Shown here: piece after piece, positions 11,175-25,400 of the stretch
Position numbering within the stretch: the stretch's first letter is position 1
How the letters are laid out: each line of letters opens with the position of its first letter
From: Ovis canadensis
Lineage: Eukaryota; Chordata; Mammalia; Artiodactyla; Bovidae
DNA length: 64,000 nucleotides
Direction of reading: 5' to 3'
NCBI RefSeq assembly: GCF_042477335.2
Contig: NC_091255.1
Location: forward strand, 33,768,501 to 33,832,500
The notes under the pieces: model-generated
What the model was told of the DNA's origin: nothing
The model's database searches: none
Seen by the model: the letters and a program-made list of their open reading frames with translations, nothing else
Position numbers and translations under genes: made by a program

Positions 11175-14100
11175 TTCATGCATTTGTTATATAATAATCG
11201 TTTTAGAAAGAGCTGAGTTATGTTGGAAACATTAAATGAAAGGGCAGAACACTTGATGTTAGAGTGCCTGTCTGGCTTTTAACAATCTCTCTGATTCTAA
11301 TGTTCTAGGACCATCCACGGAGTCTGAGAGGTGACTGCAGAGGCCCAGACTCCCCCAAGGCCCGTCTACCTTCAGTGACATGTGGCGGCAGGCAGGTCTG
11401 GTGCCTGGAGTCAGCAACTCGCCAAGCACGGGGGTTCACCGAGTGCACGTGCAGAGTTCCCCTTGAGGTCAGCTGCTTTTCTGAAGTCTTTCTGGAATCT
11501 TCCCAAGTGCCCAAGAACCTTCAAGACCATTGGAAGTGGAAAGTGTGCCAGCCCCCCACTCCTGCCACACTATGGAGTGCGGCGTGCTCTCCATCTACCT
11601 GGGGCCAAGCGGCTTTTCTGCCTGAGAAGTGAGCTCTTTCTGCCACTTTGGGCAAAGGGCTCGCTGGAGCCGTTCGCCTCTGTGGGCCCCTCTGCTGTCA
11701 CCCATTTGGACTTTGGGACCCTGCTCACTGGCTCTGTCAGACCCCACATTCCCAACTGCCAGGACATGCAGGTCTGTTTGGTGCGTTGTCCTGAGGATGG
11801 AGAGCCTGGAACACATCATTAAAGGGGCTCATTGAGGAGGGGCAGCCTGGTCATTCCCAGCCATTTCTTGGGAGGTCAGCCCAGAGGAGTCCCCGCTGGA
11901 AGAAAGAACCTCATCTGAGTTCACTGGGGAGGGCCCAGTGTCTGGGTCCAGCCAGCAGCTTATTAGGGCTTGTCCAGGATCGTCACGAATCAGCCATGTG
12001 TCTGCCCAGTTAGAAACCAGAGAAAAACAGGATTCAGAGGTGGAAAGATGGAGACCAGCTTAGAAAGAGAGAGGCCAACACGCAGTCAGTGAGAGGCGGA
12101 GAGAGATAGACACACAGGGCCTACAATGCAGCAGGAAGGCCATCGAAAGAAGGGACCAGTACCTACAACATGCTCATCCTCCATGTAGTCGGGGAAACAG
12201 CACGTTAAAGTAGCTGAATGTGCCACTCCACACCTACTAAATTAGCACTCATTAGGGAAATGATAACATCTCATGCTCTGAGGCTGTGGTAAAGCCAGCT
12301 TAAACACACTGTTAGGGGCCCTGCAAATTAGCACAGTCTTCTAGGGGAGGAATTAGGCAATACAGCTCTTGAGCTATTAAAATGTTCATCCCCTTGCCTG
12401 TGGTAATTAAACTCCTGGGAGTGGGTTGCGAGGAAATAATTCAACAGAAAAATAACAGTCATAAAGAGATGACGAGTGCAGTGTTCTCCATTCTGTCCAA
12501 CACGCTATAGGGAGGCTGCTATAAATATTTACACAAATAGAGAATATGAAGACCGTGGTATGTGCAAATAAACAGAAAATCAAACTATCAGTACATAAAA
12601 AATAATACATACATGATCCCACCATCTGGATGTTTGGGCGGCCCCACCCTTGCTGGGGAACAGTGGTCCTTGGCTCCTCACACACTCCTGTCTTCCCAAG
12701 GGACCTGCCCTGCCACTCCCTGTCTGGAGCTCTCCAACCATGAAGCCTGATCCGCAGACCTCAGACTGGTGGGGAGACAGTCTCAGCTGAGGCTGCCCAC
12801 CTGGCCAGCTCACTTGGGTGGCCCCAGAGAATCTGGGTAATGCCTGCTGAGTCACTCCAAGGTCATACCCCAAGAAGTCAAGCCCGAATTGACACACTAG
12901 AGTTGTATCCTTATTTAAGAAAAGGGATAAAGTTTGATTTTGCAGGCTCTGAAGTGTCTTGCTATTTTCAAGCACAGCAATCTGTTTAAGCCAGCTGCAG
13001 TCTGGACTCTTCAGCTGAAGCATCATGAGGTGAAGGCAACTTATAACAGAAGACAAAGGGAAGGAGGGCTCATGGGGTCACCTTTCCTGGCTTACCCCAA
13101 CAGTAGTCACAGATGTGCTTCTGGACTTGAATCATCCAGTTTCCCTCTTCCCCTAGCTCCTGGCGACCATCTCAGAAGCTGGCACTGAGCAGGAATTCAG
13201 TAAATCGTGGGTGAATAAAATGAAGGGAAAAAGACCATGTAGTATGAGTGAGCATGTGTCATTGAACAATTGTGTCTTTATTCAAAGCCCGTCCGGCTTT
13301 GCAAATGTGTCCTTAATTGTGCTCTGGAGAAGCTACACCCTCTGTGCTTTCCCTGCTTACTGCCAGGGGATGCCCTTGCCTTACAGGGGGGCTGAGAACG
13401 TTCAGTGACCATGCCTGTGTCCAGACAAACCAAACCTTGTTCATTCGGCCCCGGGCATAGTTACTGGGCACAAAGAGGCTTTGTGATAGTCCCTGCCCTT
13501 GATGTGCTTTCAGTCTCATGGGGGAGAGACAGGAGTAAACAACGAGGAGTAATTTAAAGAGCAATCACATGGGTACTATAAACAGAGGGAGCAGCAGTGG
13601 GGAGTGAGAAGATTCGGGAGGTGGGCTCAGGGTCGGGTGGAAGACCAGCCTCCTTGGTGGGGGTGGAAATCGAGCAGGGCTTTGAGGACAAGCAGGATTT
13701 TCTCCTCCATGGAAACCAATGGAGGAGAACATTTCGAGGAGGGGATGCTACAGGAGGTCAAATGCTACAGGAGGATCAGAGAGGATGTGGACCGAAGAGG
13801 CTGCCGGATGTGACGCTGGGACTAGCAGAAAGAGACTTGGGAAAAAAAAAAAAGAAATTAAGGAAAAAAAGAAAGAGACATGGGAAGGCTCTCAGGCTCT
13901 CCAGCCTCTCATGTCAGCAGAAGCTAGCAGTTAAAGAGCACAAGCTCTGGAGTCAGCTTCGGTCTCAGCCCCTCTTCTTGGCTGGTCACTCAGGGTAGGT
14001 GCCTTAACGTCTCTGTGCTCCCGTGTTCTGATCCACCTCATGCTGGTGTGAAGGATACAGGGGTGCTCTGAACAGTGCCTGGGGGAGAGTGAGTCCTCAC

Positions 14101-14693
14101 CACGCGCTGGCTGGTCTCCACTCAAGGCTCCTTTTGGAATGGAACACGAATGTCCTCCCTTAATCAGTGTGGGCGCATCACACGAAGATGCTTTGATTTT
14201 CAAGATGAATGTGGCTGGGCCTAATCCTCAATCACGGGGCCTTAGACTGAGAAGCACCAGACATGGAAGCATCCCCAGGGTGTTGGGAAAAGTTCAGAGA
14301 TGAGAATCCAGCTTGTGGGTGGAGGTTGGGAAGTGGCTGCGGCAGTGCCGCCTGGAGTGCTCCTGGGGAGGGCCAGGGAGCTTCTGGCGCTCTGGTCCCT
14401 CTCAGAAGTGGTCACTGCCGCAGGCAAACAAGCTGGATTGTCTGTTAACAACTGTGATTTTCTGTCACCTCAGGCCTGGCCTCAGGCCTCTCTGCTGCCT
14501 GGCATGCCCCTGAGATTTCTGCTCAGCTAAGAATCAGCCTTTGCTGCCGTGCTGTGTGGGGATGGTCTGACCTCTGCTGTCCACGCTCTGTCATGGCACA
14601 AACTCAGACACAGTCATGGACTCAGAGGATGCATTTTCTTTTTTCAGCTTTCTGGATAGTGACTCCCAATATTAACATATTTTACACTGTGAC
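11175..14693. other. Intergenic DNA, no gene seen
   Basis: Several short open frames overlap at 11305-11835 in both directions (up to 146 codons), but none has splice-bounded or family-like character. About 12220-12590 looks like a degraded L1-type or other old repeat. About 13915-14085 looks like a plus-oriented MIR. The purine-rich run at 13841-13880 is simple sequence. Confidence 0.4.
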
Positions 14694-14894
14694 AGGGCTT
14701 CCCAGGCGGTGCTAGTGGTAAAGAACGCTCCTGCCAATGCAGGAGATGTTGAGAGATCCGGGTTCAATCCCTGGGTTGGGAAGATTCCCTGGAGGAGGAC
14801 GTGGCAACCCACTCCGGTGTTCTTGCCTGGAGAATCCCATGGACAGAGTCCATAGGGTTGCAAAGAGTTGGACACGACTGAGGAAACTTAGCAC
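14694..14894 (+). mobile_element. Bov-tA SINE
   Basis: Sense copy with head 'agggcttcccaggcggtgct', B box 'gggttcaatccc', body, and 'ggacacgactgaggaaac' at its 3' end. Confidence 0.92.
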
Positions 14895-15239
14895 ACTGTG
14901 ACAATACAGAAAAATTTCACAAAGCAATTCTTACCTTTACTATGTGTGAACACTCTAATATATTCTATATTTTCTATTTTTTATTTCATGAGTAAGAAAA
15001 ATGCTGATTACAATACAATAAATAGACCTTACAGTCCCAGGCTTTCTCATGCATCTAAAAAACCATTCACTTAGGGAACTAAATTAGTGCCTCATTTCCC
15101 AAACACTAATCAGTGCGTTCCATATCACTTTCAAATTTTTGGCCACACTGAAGGCCGACTTTTTATGGAATCTATTTTTTCTTTAAATCAATTCATTTAA
15201 ACATTTAAAAATGCCCACTATAGCTGAAGTAAAATATTG

Positions 15240-15330
15240 GTGAAATAACAAGTATGAATGTTAGTTATATACATATTATATATATGTATATAATACATTT
15301 ATATTTATATTATATATAATTCACTATTAA
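15240..15330. repeat. AT-rich low-complexity tract
   Basis: Dense TATA/ATAT runs such as 'tatatatatgtatataatac'. It lies just upstream of a BovB fragment. Confidence 0.8.
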
Positions 15331-15349
15331 AATTCAACATTCAAAAAAT

Positions 15350-15990
15350 GAAGATCATGGCATCTGGTCCTATCACTTCATGGCAAATGGATGGGGAAAG
15401 GAGTAGAAACAGTGACAGATTTTATTTTGTTGGGCTCCAAAATCACTGTGGACAGCAACTGCAGCCACAAAATTAAAAGACACTTGCTCTTTGGAAGAAA
15501 AGCTATGACAAACCTAGACAGAGCATTAAAAAGCAGAAACATCACTTTGCCGACAAAGGTCCAGCTGGCTTTTCCAGTAGTCGTGTATGGATGTGAAAGT
15601 TGGACCATAAGGAAGGCTGAGCGCCAAAGAATTGATGCTTTTGAACTGTGGTGTTGGAGAAGACTCTTGAGAGTCCCTTGGACAGCATGGAGATCAAACC
15701 AGTCAATCCTAAAGGAAATCAATCCTAAATATTCACTGGAAGGACTGATGCTGAAGCTGAAGCTCCAATACTTTGACCACCTGATGCAAAGAGCCAACTC
15801 TCATTGGAAAAGACCCTGATGCTGGGAAAGACTGAGAGCAGGAGGAGAGGGAACGACAGAGGATGAGATGGTTATATAGCATCACTGAGTCAATGGAGTT
15901 TGAGCAAGCTCTGGGAGATGGTGAAGGACAAGGAAGCCTGGCGGGCTGCAGTCCATGGGGTTGCAAAGAGACACAATTTAGTGACTGAAC
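15350..15990 (+). mobile_element. BovB LINE, 3' fragment
   Basis: The plus frame at 15391-15819 translates to the BovB region downstream of the reverse transcriptase, including 'VVYGCESWTIRKAERQRIDA' and 'RSNQSILKEINPKYSLEGLM'. The copy is 5' truncated, lacks the catalytic part and ends near the BovB 3' terminus 'ttagtgactgaac'. Dead copy. Confidence 0.9.
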
Positions 15991-18046
15991 AAAAGAAAAA
16001 CACTGAAATAAATATTTAATTATCAAAATAAAAAATGTTCTCATACCTCCTAAAATCATCCTGAAGCAGTGTCTGCATTCCTCACTTTGGGAATCACATA
16101 TTCAAAGATTGGTCCAAACATCTCATTTTCAGTGGGGGCAGTGAGGCCCAGAGGGATGAATTCACTTATTGGAGGTCCAGTTTCTCAGTCAGTGGGAAGG
16201 TCAGTCTGGTCAGAGGAGAGAAAAGAGAAAATAAAGGAATCAGTGTTATCAGTCTTAACATTTTTGGAGAGAGGCCCTACCCTGTCATCTCATCGGAGCC
16301 CAGATATCAGTGTGGAGCTACCTTGGCAGAGCCATTTTAAGCCTGGATCTTAGATATTCTTATCTTTGGAGGTCCTGATCCATATCACATCACATATATT
16401 ACAAGATGTGCCCATTGACCCTTATTAATTTCAATTTTGCTATTTTCTTCTACTTGTATTTTGAAGCCAATGGATTTTTGAAGCTTCAACAATTTTTGGC
16501 AGGCCCTAGGATTACAGCCTGCCATGCCTAATGGATAAAGTGGCCCTGGGACTGGTAAAGAATCTCATCAGAGACACACTAAAGAACGATTTAATTATTC
16601 TAGCCCTTTCTCCTGGTATCTTTAACGGGTAATGTGGACAGGCCACTGACAACTAAATGGATGAGTTTCCAGTGGTGAAATCTTTGCTGTTCTGCGAGTC
16701 CAGTGGGGGCAGTGCTGCTGCAGGTAGGCTAAGTGCCATGTGACTGGTAAGGTGCTCCCACTCTGTGCCTCAGTCTCCTTATTAAGTAAAACAAACGGAT
16801 TAGATTCCAAGAGAGTCAATCATCTAGAAATCAAGTTCTTGGCTTCTTCACAGTAACCTTTCAACCAGTTTTCCACGTACGACTAATGAGCAGATCAGGA
16901 GCATTTATTGCAGAAAGGTCTAGAAGGGTATACACCAAGTTACTGACACGAATTATTACCAGAGGAGGAAAATGGAAAGCAATGATGACAGATTCTTTAC
17001 ACATCTTGAATTATTTCACTTGTTATATTAAGCACATTATCACTTTGTAATGAAAACATTAATAAAGAACAGTTAAAGAGAAGCAACCACTTTGCTCATT
17101 TAAAAACACTGATAAAGAGTGTGTATCTAATGCACATGGTCTGTTACATTAAAAAGAGTGAGTAAGTTCACCAGAAACTAAAATTCCAAAGTCTAAATAT
17201 TAATCTATAGCAGACATTTGATGAAGCAGAAGCATCAGGGGTGCCTCTGGGGTTTTATGACATTCCCCTGGCCTGAATCCTATTCTGGTGCACTCCCCTG
17301 TAATTAAATGAATTAATGTGAGTAATGAATCACAGTGCCTGCCAACAGCAAGTACTCTATCTCCCAATGAGGTCCCATAGAATCCAGGTCTTTACATCCT
17401 GCTAAATGGGATAAATAGCACATATTGTTGAAAGCAGGGATGTCCCTTCATCCCCAGTCAAGGCCGCCTTGAATGGCTCCACTTACTAATCTGTTAAGAT
17501 TTGCTGATCTAGGGGGTAGCCCTGACCTGCCTTCAGTTGTTGCTAACCAGGTTAACTTAGAAAAACTAGGTACTGGTCAGCATATTCTCTATCACATCAC
17601 CTGTTTGTTTCCTTCGAAGTGCTCATCACAACAGAAAACTCTTGTTTGTCATCTGTTGTCTGCCTTTTCACTAGAGTGTAAGCTCCCCAAGGGCTAGGAC
17701 CTTGTTTGCCTTGTTCACTGCTATAGCCCAAATGCACGCCCGGCACCGAGTAGATGCTCAATAAATATTCCTCCCCTGCACCTCCTCAAATCACAGGTCA
17801 GGTTTCCTTTCCAAGATTATTCTTGATTGTTGACGTTGACCTTCACTTTTCCCTTTGAACTACATGTGACCTCTATTAAAACCTGTGTGTATGGCTACCA
17901 GGCACAAAGACTTGGCATAAAGAGAAATATATTGAAACATAAACACAAGCCAACTAATTAATTAAGGAAAGTCTGTTGCTTGCAACTCAGGTTTGCAGCT
18001 GGCATATAATTCCACTGATTATGATTTGTTTGCTCCTTGTCCCTAA
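15991..18046. other. Intergenic DNA, no gene seen; L2 remnant near its end
   Basis: Mostly unique AT-rich sequence. About 17640-17775 matches the reversed L2 3' end (phrases about 'gtaagctccccaagggctag' and 'gatgctcaataaatattc'). Open frames are short and unconvincing. Confidence 0.45.
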
Positions 18047-18218
18047 GTTTGAAGCAGCCAAGGTCATTCAGTGAGTGAGTGATAGTCGCTGAGTTGTGTT
18101 GAGGTCTCTGTGACCCCATGGATTGTAGCCTGCCAGGCTCCTCTGTCCATGGAATTCTCCAGGCAAGAATACTGGAGTGGGTTGCCATTTCCTTCTCCAG
18201 GTTTGAAGCAGCCAAGGT
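18047..18218 (-). mobile_element. 5'-truncated Bov-tA SINE with 18 bp target-site duplication
   Basis: The SINE body is at 18065-18200 in minus orientation. The perfect direct repeat 'gtttgaagcagccaaggt' flanks it at 18047-18064 and 18201-18218, which marks the exact insertion. The tRNA head is missing. Confidence 0.93.
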
Positions 18219-18569
18219 TATTTAAAGGGCCCGCAATTCAAAACTCACCTGCCTTGGAGGCTCAAACAGTCTCTTTTCCATCAGCTTAACACATACAGTA
18301 TCTAGAGCCTAAAAACTTCTTATGCTGGCTTCAAATTAAAATAGTTCACTGGGTCAAAGGCTTGCCTTTGGTCCAAGGTGCAGGAGGGTCAATGAATGTT
18401 GGCTAAATCCCGAAACCGCAGCTTGGCTCTTTCTTAAATTGATCTGTGGACTGTTTCCAGGAAACCAAAGATGACCGGTCCACCTGGCAGCAGGCAGGCT
18501 GCGAACTGGAGGCGATTCTGCCCTGGCCAAGGGCCATGGCCCCCTCGTGGCCCCGAGGAAGGCAGCATT
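18219..18569. other. Downstream flank of C17orf100, nothing further seen
   Basis: Lies 3' of C17orf100 and may hold its 3' UTR. No clear AATAAA signal on the minus strand was found here. Confidence 0.35.
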
Positions 18570-19398
<829 letters not shown>

Positions 19399-19426
19399 AT
19401 GGCCGCGGCCGTCGCTATGGAGACAG
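19399..19426 (+). CDS. MED31: MED31 coding exon 1
   Basis: Encodes MAAAVAMET plus the first base of Asp10. Donor GTGAGT follows at 19427. The ATG has G at -3 and G at +4. Confidence 0.96.
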
Positions 19427-22400
19427 GTGAGTAGCGCTCTGAGCCTCGCGTTTTGTCAAATAGAAACTGTCCCGGGTCCAGACACCTGCTTCCCGGGATT
19501 TTTTGAGAATCCAGGCCCAACTCCCGGCAGAGTGAGTGATCGGAGCGGGAGGCACCAGGGTTTTTTTTTAGCGACTGGAAGGGCGAAGGTAATTTGGCCT
19601 TTTCAGAGTTTGTTTTGTTGGCCGATCCTTTCTCCCCGTTAGTTATTCAAACAGTGGCCTCACCGGCTTCCAGAAGACTAAAGGAGAGATTTTGGATCAT
19701 AAACCGCTTCCTCGAGTTGTTTTTTTGCATCTCAGATGAGCTTGCCTAAGTTTAAAATATCGTCAGCGAACTCTTGTATTACTGTGCCACTGACGGGTCT
19801 CACGTAAGCACGCGTTTCTTGATACTCACCAGGGTCTCTTTCATCTTGCATTCTGAACGTCTCTTGATGGATTTAGCATTTACTTTGTTTTTGCTAAGCT
19901 TGATCACTTAACAGCTTGTAACGCACTATCAAAATAAGGCAAGGCACATTGCTGCAGCTTATCCTAGTGATCACTGTGAAGTCCCAACATGGTGGCTCAC
20001 GAGTGATTAATGTTCTGCTCCATGTATAATCTTGTTTTCTTTGATAATTTAACTTTAGATAAACCTTTTTTTTTTTTTTTTAATCAGGGCTTTGCTTTCC
20101 TTAGACTTCTAAGGAAGGTGTTTCTCCTCCTACACCCAGTTTAGGAAAACCTTTGCATGCTCTTCTTTATGTAACTCAGCATTAGTCAGATGTCTGTACT
20201 GCTGTTTTCTGTCTAAAAATCAGTATTATATACAGTGACATTTATTTTGGATGATTTTGCTATCTTCTCTCCTAGATGATGCTGGAAATCGACTGCGGTT
20301 TCAGTTGGAGTTGGAATTTGTACAGTGTTTAGCCAACCCAAATTACCTTAACTGTAAGTTGTTGAGCACCTCATTGAAGTGAATAGCTAGTTACGATTTC
20401 TGATAGAAGAGTCAAAATTCATAGTACTGTCGGCCCTTTGTATCCTTGGAGGCAACCTCAGTTGGTGGAATCTGCCCATCCTGAGGGTGACAATACTGTC
20501 ATGGCACTATGTTGTTTTGTACAGGAGATTGGAGCACCTGTGGATTCTCGTGTCTGCGGGGCCTCTTAGAACCAACTCCCTGTGGATTCTGAGAGATGAC
20601 TTTAGTATCTAGTTTTGTACATTCTTAACTGAATGGAATGACTGTTGCACTTATACTGGTATATATAATTGAGCAAACTGGGACTTCTGTTTTGAATTCA
20701 GTGTGTGTTGGTGGTGGGAATGTTATGTAAGTAAATTCTTTACGATTATGTTAGTCACAGATCAGTAGTCCAAGGACTGGTGTGCTCTACAGATGTATTT
20801 TTTTTGTTTTTATGCCTTTCAGTTCTTGCCCAAAGAGGTTACTTCAAAGATAAAGCTTTTGTTAATTATCTTAAGTACTTGCTTTACTGGAAAGAACCAG
20901 AATATGCCAAGTATCTAAAGTAAGTTTAATTTTTATAGTCCTAAACATGTGTGTACTTTTATTATACTCCAAAGCACTGATATTTAATAGACTTCTTACT
21001 TTCATGTTGGAAAAAATACCTGTTGAATCTCCGCTCTCCTTTCAGTTGCCTCCATTTTAATACGAGACACATCATCTCTAACTTAACTGGGATTACTGCA
21101 GTATCTACTCATTGGTATTCCTCCTTTCTCCCTGCCCTGCCAAACAAAGAAGAAACATTTTCTACACAGAAGCCAACTTGGTCTCTTAAAAATAGAAATT
21201 ACATTCCATTAGAACCCTTTGGTCGCTTCCCATTGCATGCAGAAGAAAATCTCGTCTCTTAGCCCTATGTGATCTGTCCCTGTCTTCTCTGACCTTATCT
21301 TGTACCACTCCCTGCATCTCACTGAGTTTCTGACCTCAAGGAACCCGCAGTCCATATATGCAATGACAGCCATAGCCTGAAAATGAAAGAACATAGAAAG
21401 GGGTACTTGTAAGCAAGGGTTTCTGGAGAAGGTAACCATACCCGAGTCTTAATAGCTGCTTTCTTATTTTATATATCTTACATAATAAATACATGAATTT
21501 ATCATTCAGGTTGTGCAATAGATACTCTCGTTTTAAGGCTTACTGAAATGCAAGGAGCATATTGTAATCACAAACATTTCTTTTTAATGATAAAAAATAA
21601 GCCTTGAACACCCACCTCTGCTTTGTCTTAAATAGGTAGTCAAAAAGCAGTGGTGAAACGTCTAGCCTTTTTTTTCCCCTAAACAGACACAAGTTTGAGA
21701 GGAGAATGTTTAAGACTTGTACTTTGGCCAAGCCACTTTTCTCTGTCTAATAACAGCTGCTTTATGAAGTCCACATCCTCCTTTTGCCTGTGGGACCCTT
21801 TCCACCCTTACTGGCCCTTTATAAAAGAACCACTTATTCATTTAATAATCCAGAGAAAATATATATATTTTTTTACTAGATTGCAACATGTTATATGTAT
21901 GTATTATAGACTTAGAGACTCAGTGTTGGACACTGAGCCCTAGACACCGTCAGGTTCAATTTTACCCACAACATTGCTGAGATGGTCATCTGTATACTGG
22001 CTGGAGGTTTCTAGTGAACACATACTACTCATTCAGGGGCAGCCAATTCCGTTGTTAGCTAGATTCCAGAAAGTTCCTCCTTGTATTATTGTGTCCGACT
22101 CTTTGCAACCCCATAGATTGTAGCCTACCGGGCTCCTCTGTCCATGGGATTTTCCAGGCAATAGTACTGGAGTCGATTGCCATTTCCTTCTCCAGGGGAT
22201 ATTCCCAACCCAGGGCTTAAACCCAGGTCTCCCACATTGTAGACAGATGCTTTACTGTCTGAGCCACCAGGGAAGTCCTATAACATGATATACCTCTATG
22301 TAACTTTAACTCATGTTCTGAGTTTTGACCCTGAATTAATCCAGAACCAATCTATGCCTTCTTGAAGAATAACCGTTCAGATATTTAAATTTAAGAGAGG

Positions 22401-25400
22401 CTGCAAATTAACTCCCATTTCATTTCTACACAAGGTTTTTGTTTACTAGTTGTCAAAATTTAAAGATTGTAGAGTTTCATATTTTGATTCAGATTTCTAA
22501 GCTTCTCTTTAAAATTCTGGAAGATCTGATAACCCCAGGTCTTTGTTCTCCCAGGTCAGTCATTGGCTAGAGCAGAGCAGCAGCTACCTCTTCTAGACAA
22601 TGTCCTCCACCATTTCACTAATAGCCATGACCTGCAGCTGTAATTTATCTCTTACATTCAAGGATTCACAATGTTGATTTGCTGGTGGCTCAGACTGTAA
22701 AGCAATGGCACCCCACTCTAGTACTCCTGCCTGGGAAATCCCATGGGCGGAGGAGCCTGGTAGGCTGCAGTCCATGGGGTCGGAAGAGTCGGACACGACT
22801 GAGCGACTTCACTTTTACTTTTCACTTTCATGCATTGGAGAAGGAGATGGCAACCCACTCCAGTGTTCTTGCCTGGAGAATCCCAGGGACGGGGGAGCCT
22901 GGTGGGCTACCATCTACGGGGTCGCACAGAGTTGGACACAACTGAAGTGACTTAGCAGTAGCAGCAGACTGTAAAGCATCTGTCTACAATGCGGGAGACC
23001 CGGGTTCAGTGCCTGGGTTGGGAAGATTCCCTGGAGAAGGAAATGGCAATCCACTCTAGTACTCTTGCCTGGAAAATCCCATGGACAGAGGAGCCTGGTA
23101 GGCTACAGTCCATGGGATCGCAAAGAGTTGGACACGACTGAGCGACTTCACTTTCACTTATGTCAGCTAAAATCCTTCAGTTCTCATTTTCATCAGTGCT
23201 GTTAGTTGAGTTCTCCATTTATTTCTCATTTGTTTTTTAAAAAAATCTAAATGCAAACTTTGCTTTTGTATCTCTATTTCGTCTTGTTGGTTGATGCTAT
23301 AATTGTAGCCTATTAAAATATTTATAGTCCCTTATTTTGAGCATGGTCTTCTCCAAGTCTTATAAGTGATCACTGTATGTCTAAGTTCCAGTTATTGAGA
23401 AGTAGCATTTGCTACTTGAAGACAGTCCTCTTGGTTATCACATTAATTTATTTTACGGAGGAAGAAACTAATCCTTAAGAAAGGTTAAGTACCCTGTTCA
23501 AGGACACCCAGCTGTAGAATGGGCAGAGCTGGTTTCAAACCTAGGTCTTTGTTGATAGAACATCCTCATGAGAAGGAAATAGCTAGAGTAGATGTGAGTA
23601 GGGCTTTCCAGGCTTCAGTTCAGTTCAGTCGCTCAGTCGTGTCCGACTCTTTGTGACCCCATGAATCGCAGCACGCCAGGCCTCTCTGTCCATCACCAAC
23701 TCCTGGAGTTCACTCAGACTCACGTCCATCAAGTCAGTGATGGCATCCAGCTGTCTCATCGTCTATTGTCCCCTTCTCCTCCTGCCCCCAATCCCTCTCA
23801 GCATCAGAGTCTTTTCCATTGAGTCAACTCTTCGCATGAGGTGGCCAAAGCTGCTGACAATTACAAGCAACTATGTATCTCTGGAGTATAGGAAGCAAAT
23901 GTTCAATAAGGAAACATTGTGTTGGGGCCTGCTGTTGTCCTCAGACCAGCAGCATTGAATGCAGAGCTCAGGCTCCACTCCAGATTGATGACCTGGTTCA
24001 GCTGGTGGCTGCTAGTTTTCTCTGTATCAAATTACTTGTTCTTCGCTTTGTATTTAATGCCTATCTTGTGAGGGGGAATGCTTTGAGACGGTAAATATAG
24101 TGTTTCATATTTCAGTTTTTTACCTAACTTTGGCAATCTATGGAAAATACTTGCTTGAAAGCTTTTTCTGTGATTTTCTAATTCCATAATTCTTTATTCA
24201 TTTGTTAGTTGAAATTCAGTTGTAAGGACAGAATATTTCCTTGTTCCTAATTTATTTATTCATTTTATAAAGTTACATCAGTATGGACTCCTGGATTCTT
24301 TATCTTATGGGTTATAATTATGTATCTTCTTGAACTAGTGATGCTGGATACAGCCAATGGGAACACCTTCAAACTGGCTCCTGTGTACTTTCAACAAATC
24401 CCTATATTTTTTGAGCATTTTTCTTTCTGCCACTATGTAATAGTCCAGGCTCATCTTTTACTTTCCCTGTGTTAGCCGTAGCATCAGCCACGTCTCCAAC
24501 CAACCCTGGATAATACTATTTAAAATCCATGATCTGGGTACTCGGTGTGCTCATTGGTCCTGGAGTGTCATTGATTCTAGGCTCTCTCAACACATAAAGC
24601 TAGAAATGGGTCTGTGTGTATCTATTTCTATATCTGTGTGTGTGCGCACGTGTATAAAGCCATGAGTTCATCCTGATGTTTTCAGTTCCAACTTAATAAC
24701 AGGATTCATTCTAGCCTTCCCCCTTCCTTATCTGAAACTACTTTTCTGAGAGCCAGAGGTTTGGCTTTCTGTTTATAGTGTATGTGCTCAACCTCTGAGT
24801 ATATGTACATAATTTCAGAATTGTTATATCCCTGTGGAAAACAGGAATACAATATCTGCATAGTTTTTTCTGAAGTTGACTCACTTTTAAAAGCTGTCTT
24901 ATCATAGTTTATGGAAAACCAATAGGTATTAAACACATAATTATGAAAATAAAGTGTTCCTATCCCTTACCTTGGAAATCACCGAAGAGAATAGTGTGAT
25001 TTGCGCCCAGATGTTGACCAGTTATTGTGTTACCAGTTGACAGTAACGCTATTTACCAGTTACTGTGTGGTCTTAGGTAAATTATTTAATCTTTCTAAGC
25101 TTACATTTTCTCACATTTGAAAATTTTGCTGACTTTTGATGATTAGCTTTTCTGTATATGCAGGAAAAAAAAAGTATTACCAAAGTATACCAAGTTAATG
25201 TTACAGAAATGATAGACTGCAAAAGCATGTTTAAGTGAGTTAACTAAAGCGTGGTATTATTATGTCAATTATTAACTTATAAACTTAACCCCAGGTACCC
25301 TCAGTGTTTACACATGTTAGAACTGCTCCAGTACGAACACTTCCGCAAGGAGCTGGTGAATGCTCAGTGTGCGAAATTTATTGATGAGCAGCAAATTCTG

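Noticed and set aside
11305-11835. Cluster of overlapping short frames that looked like a possible exon
   Set aside because: Open in several frames on both strands, no conserved protein and no consistent splice sites.
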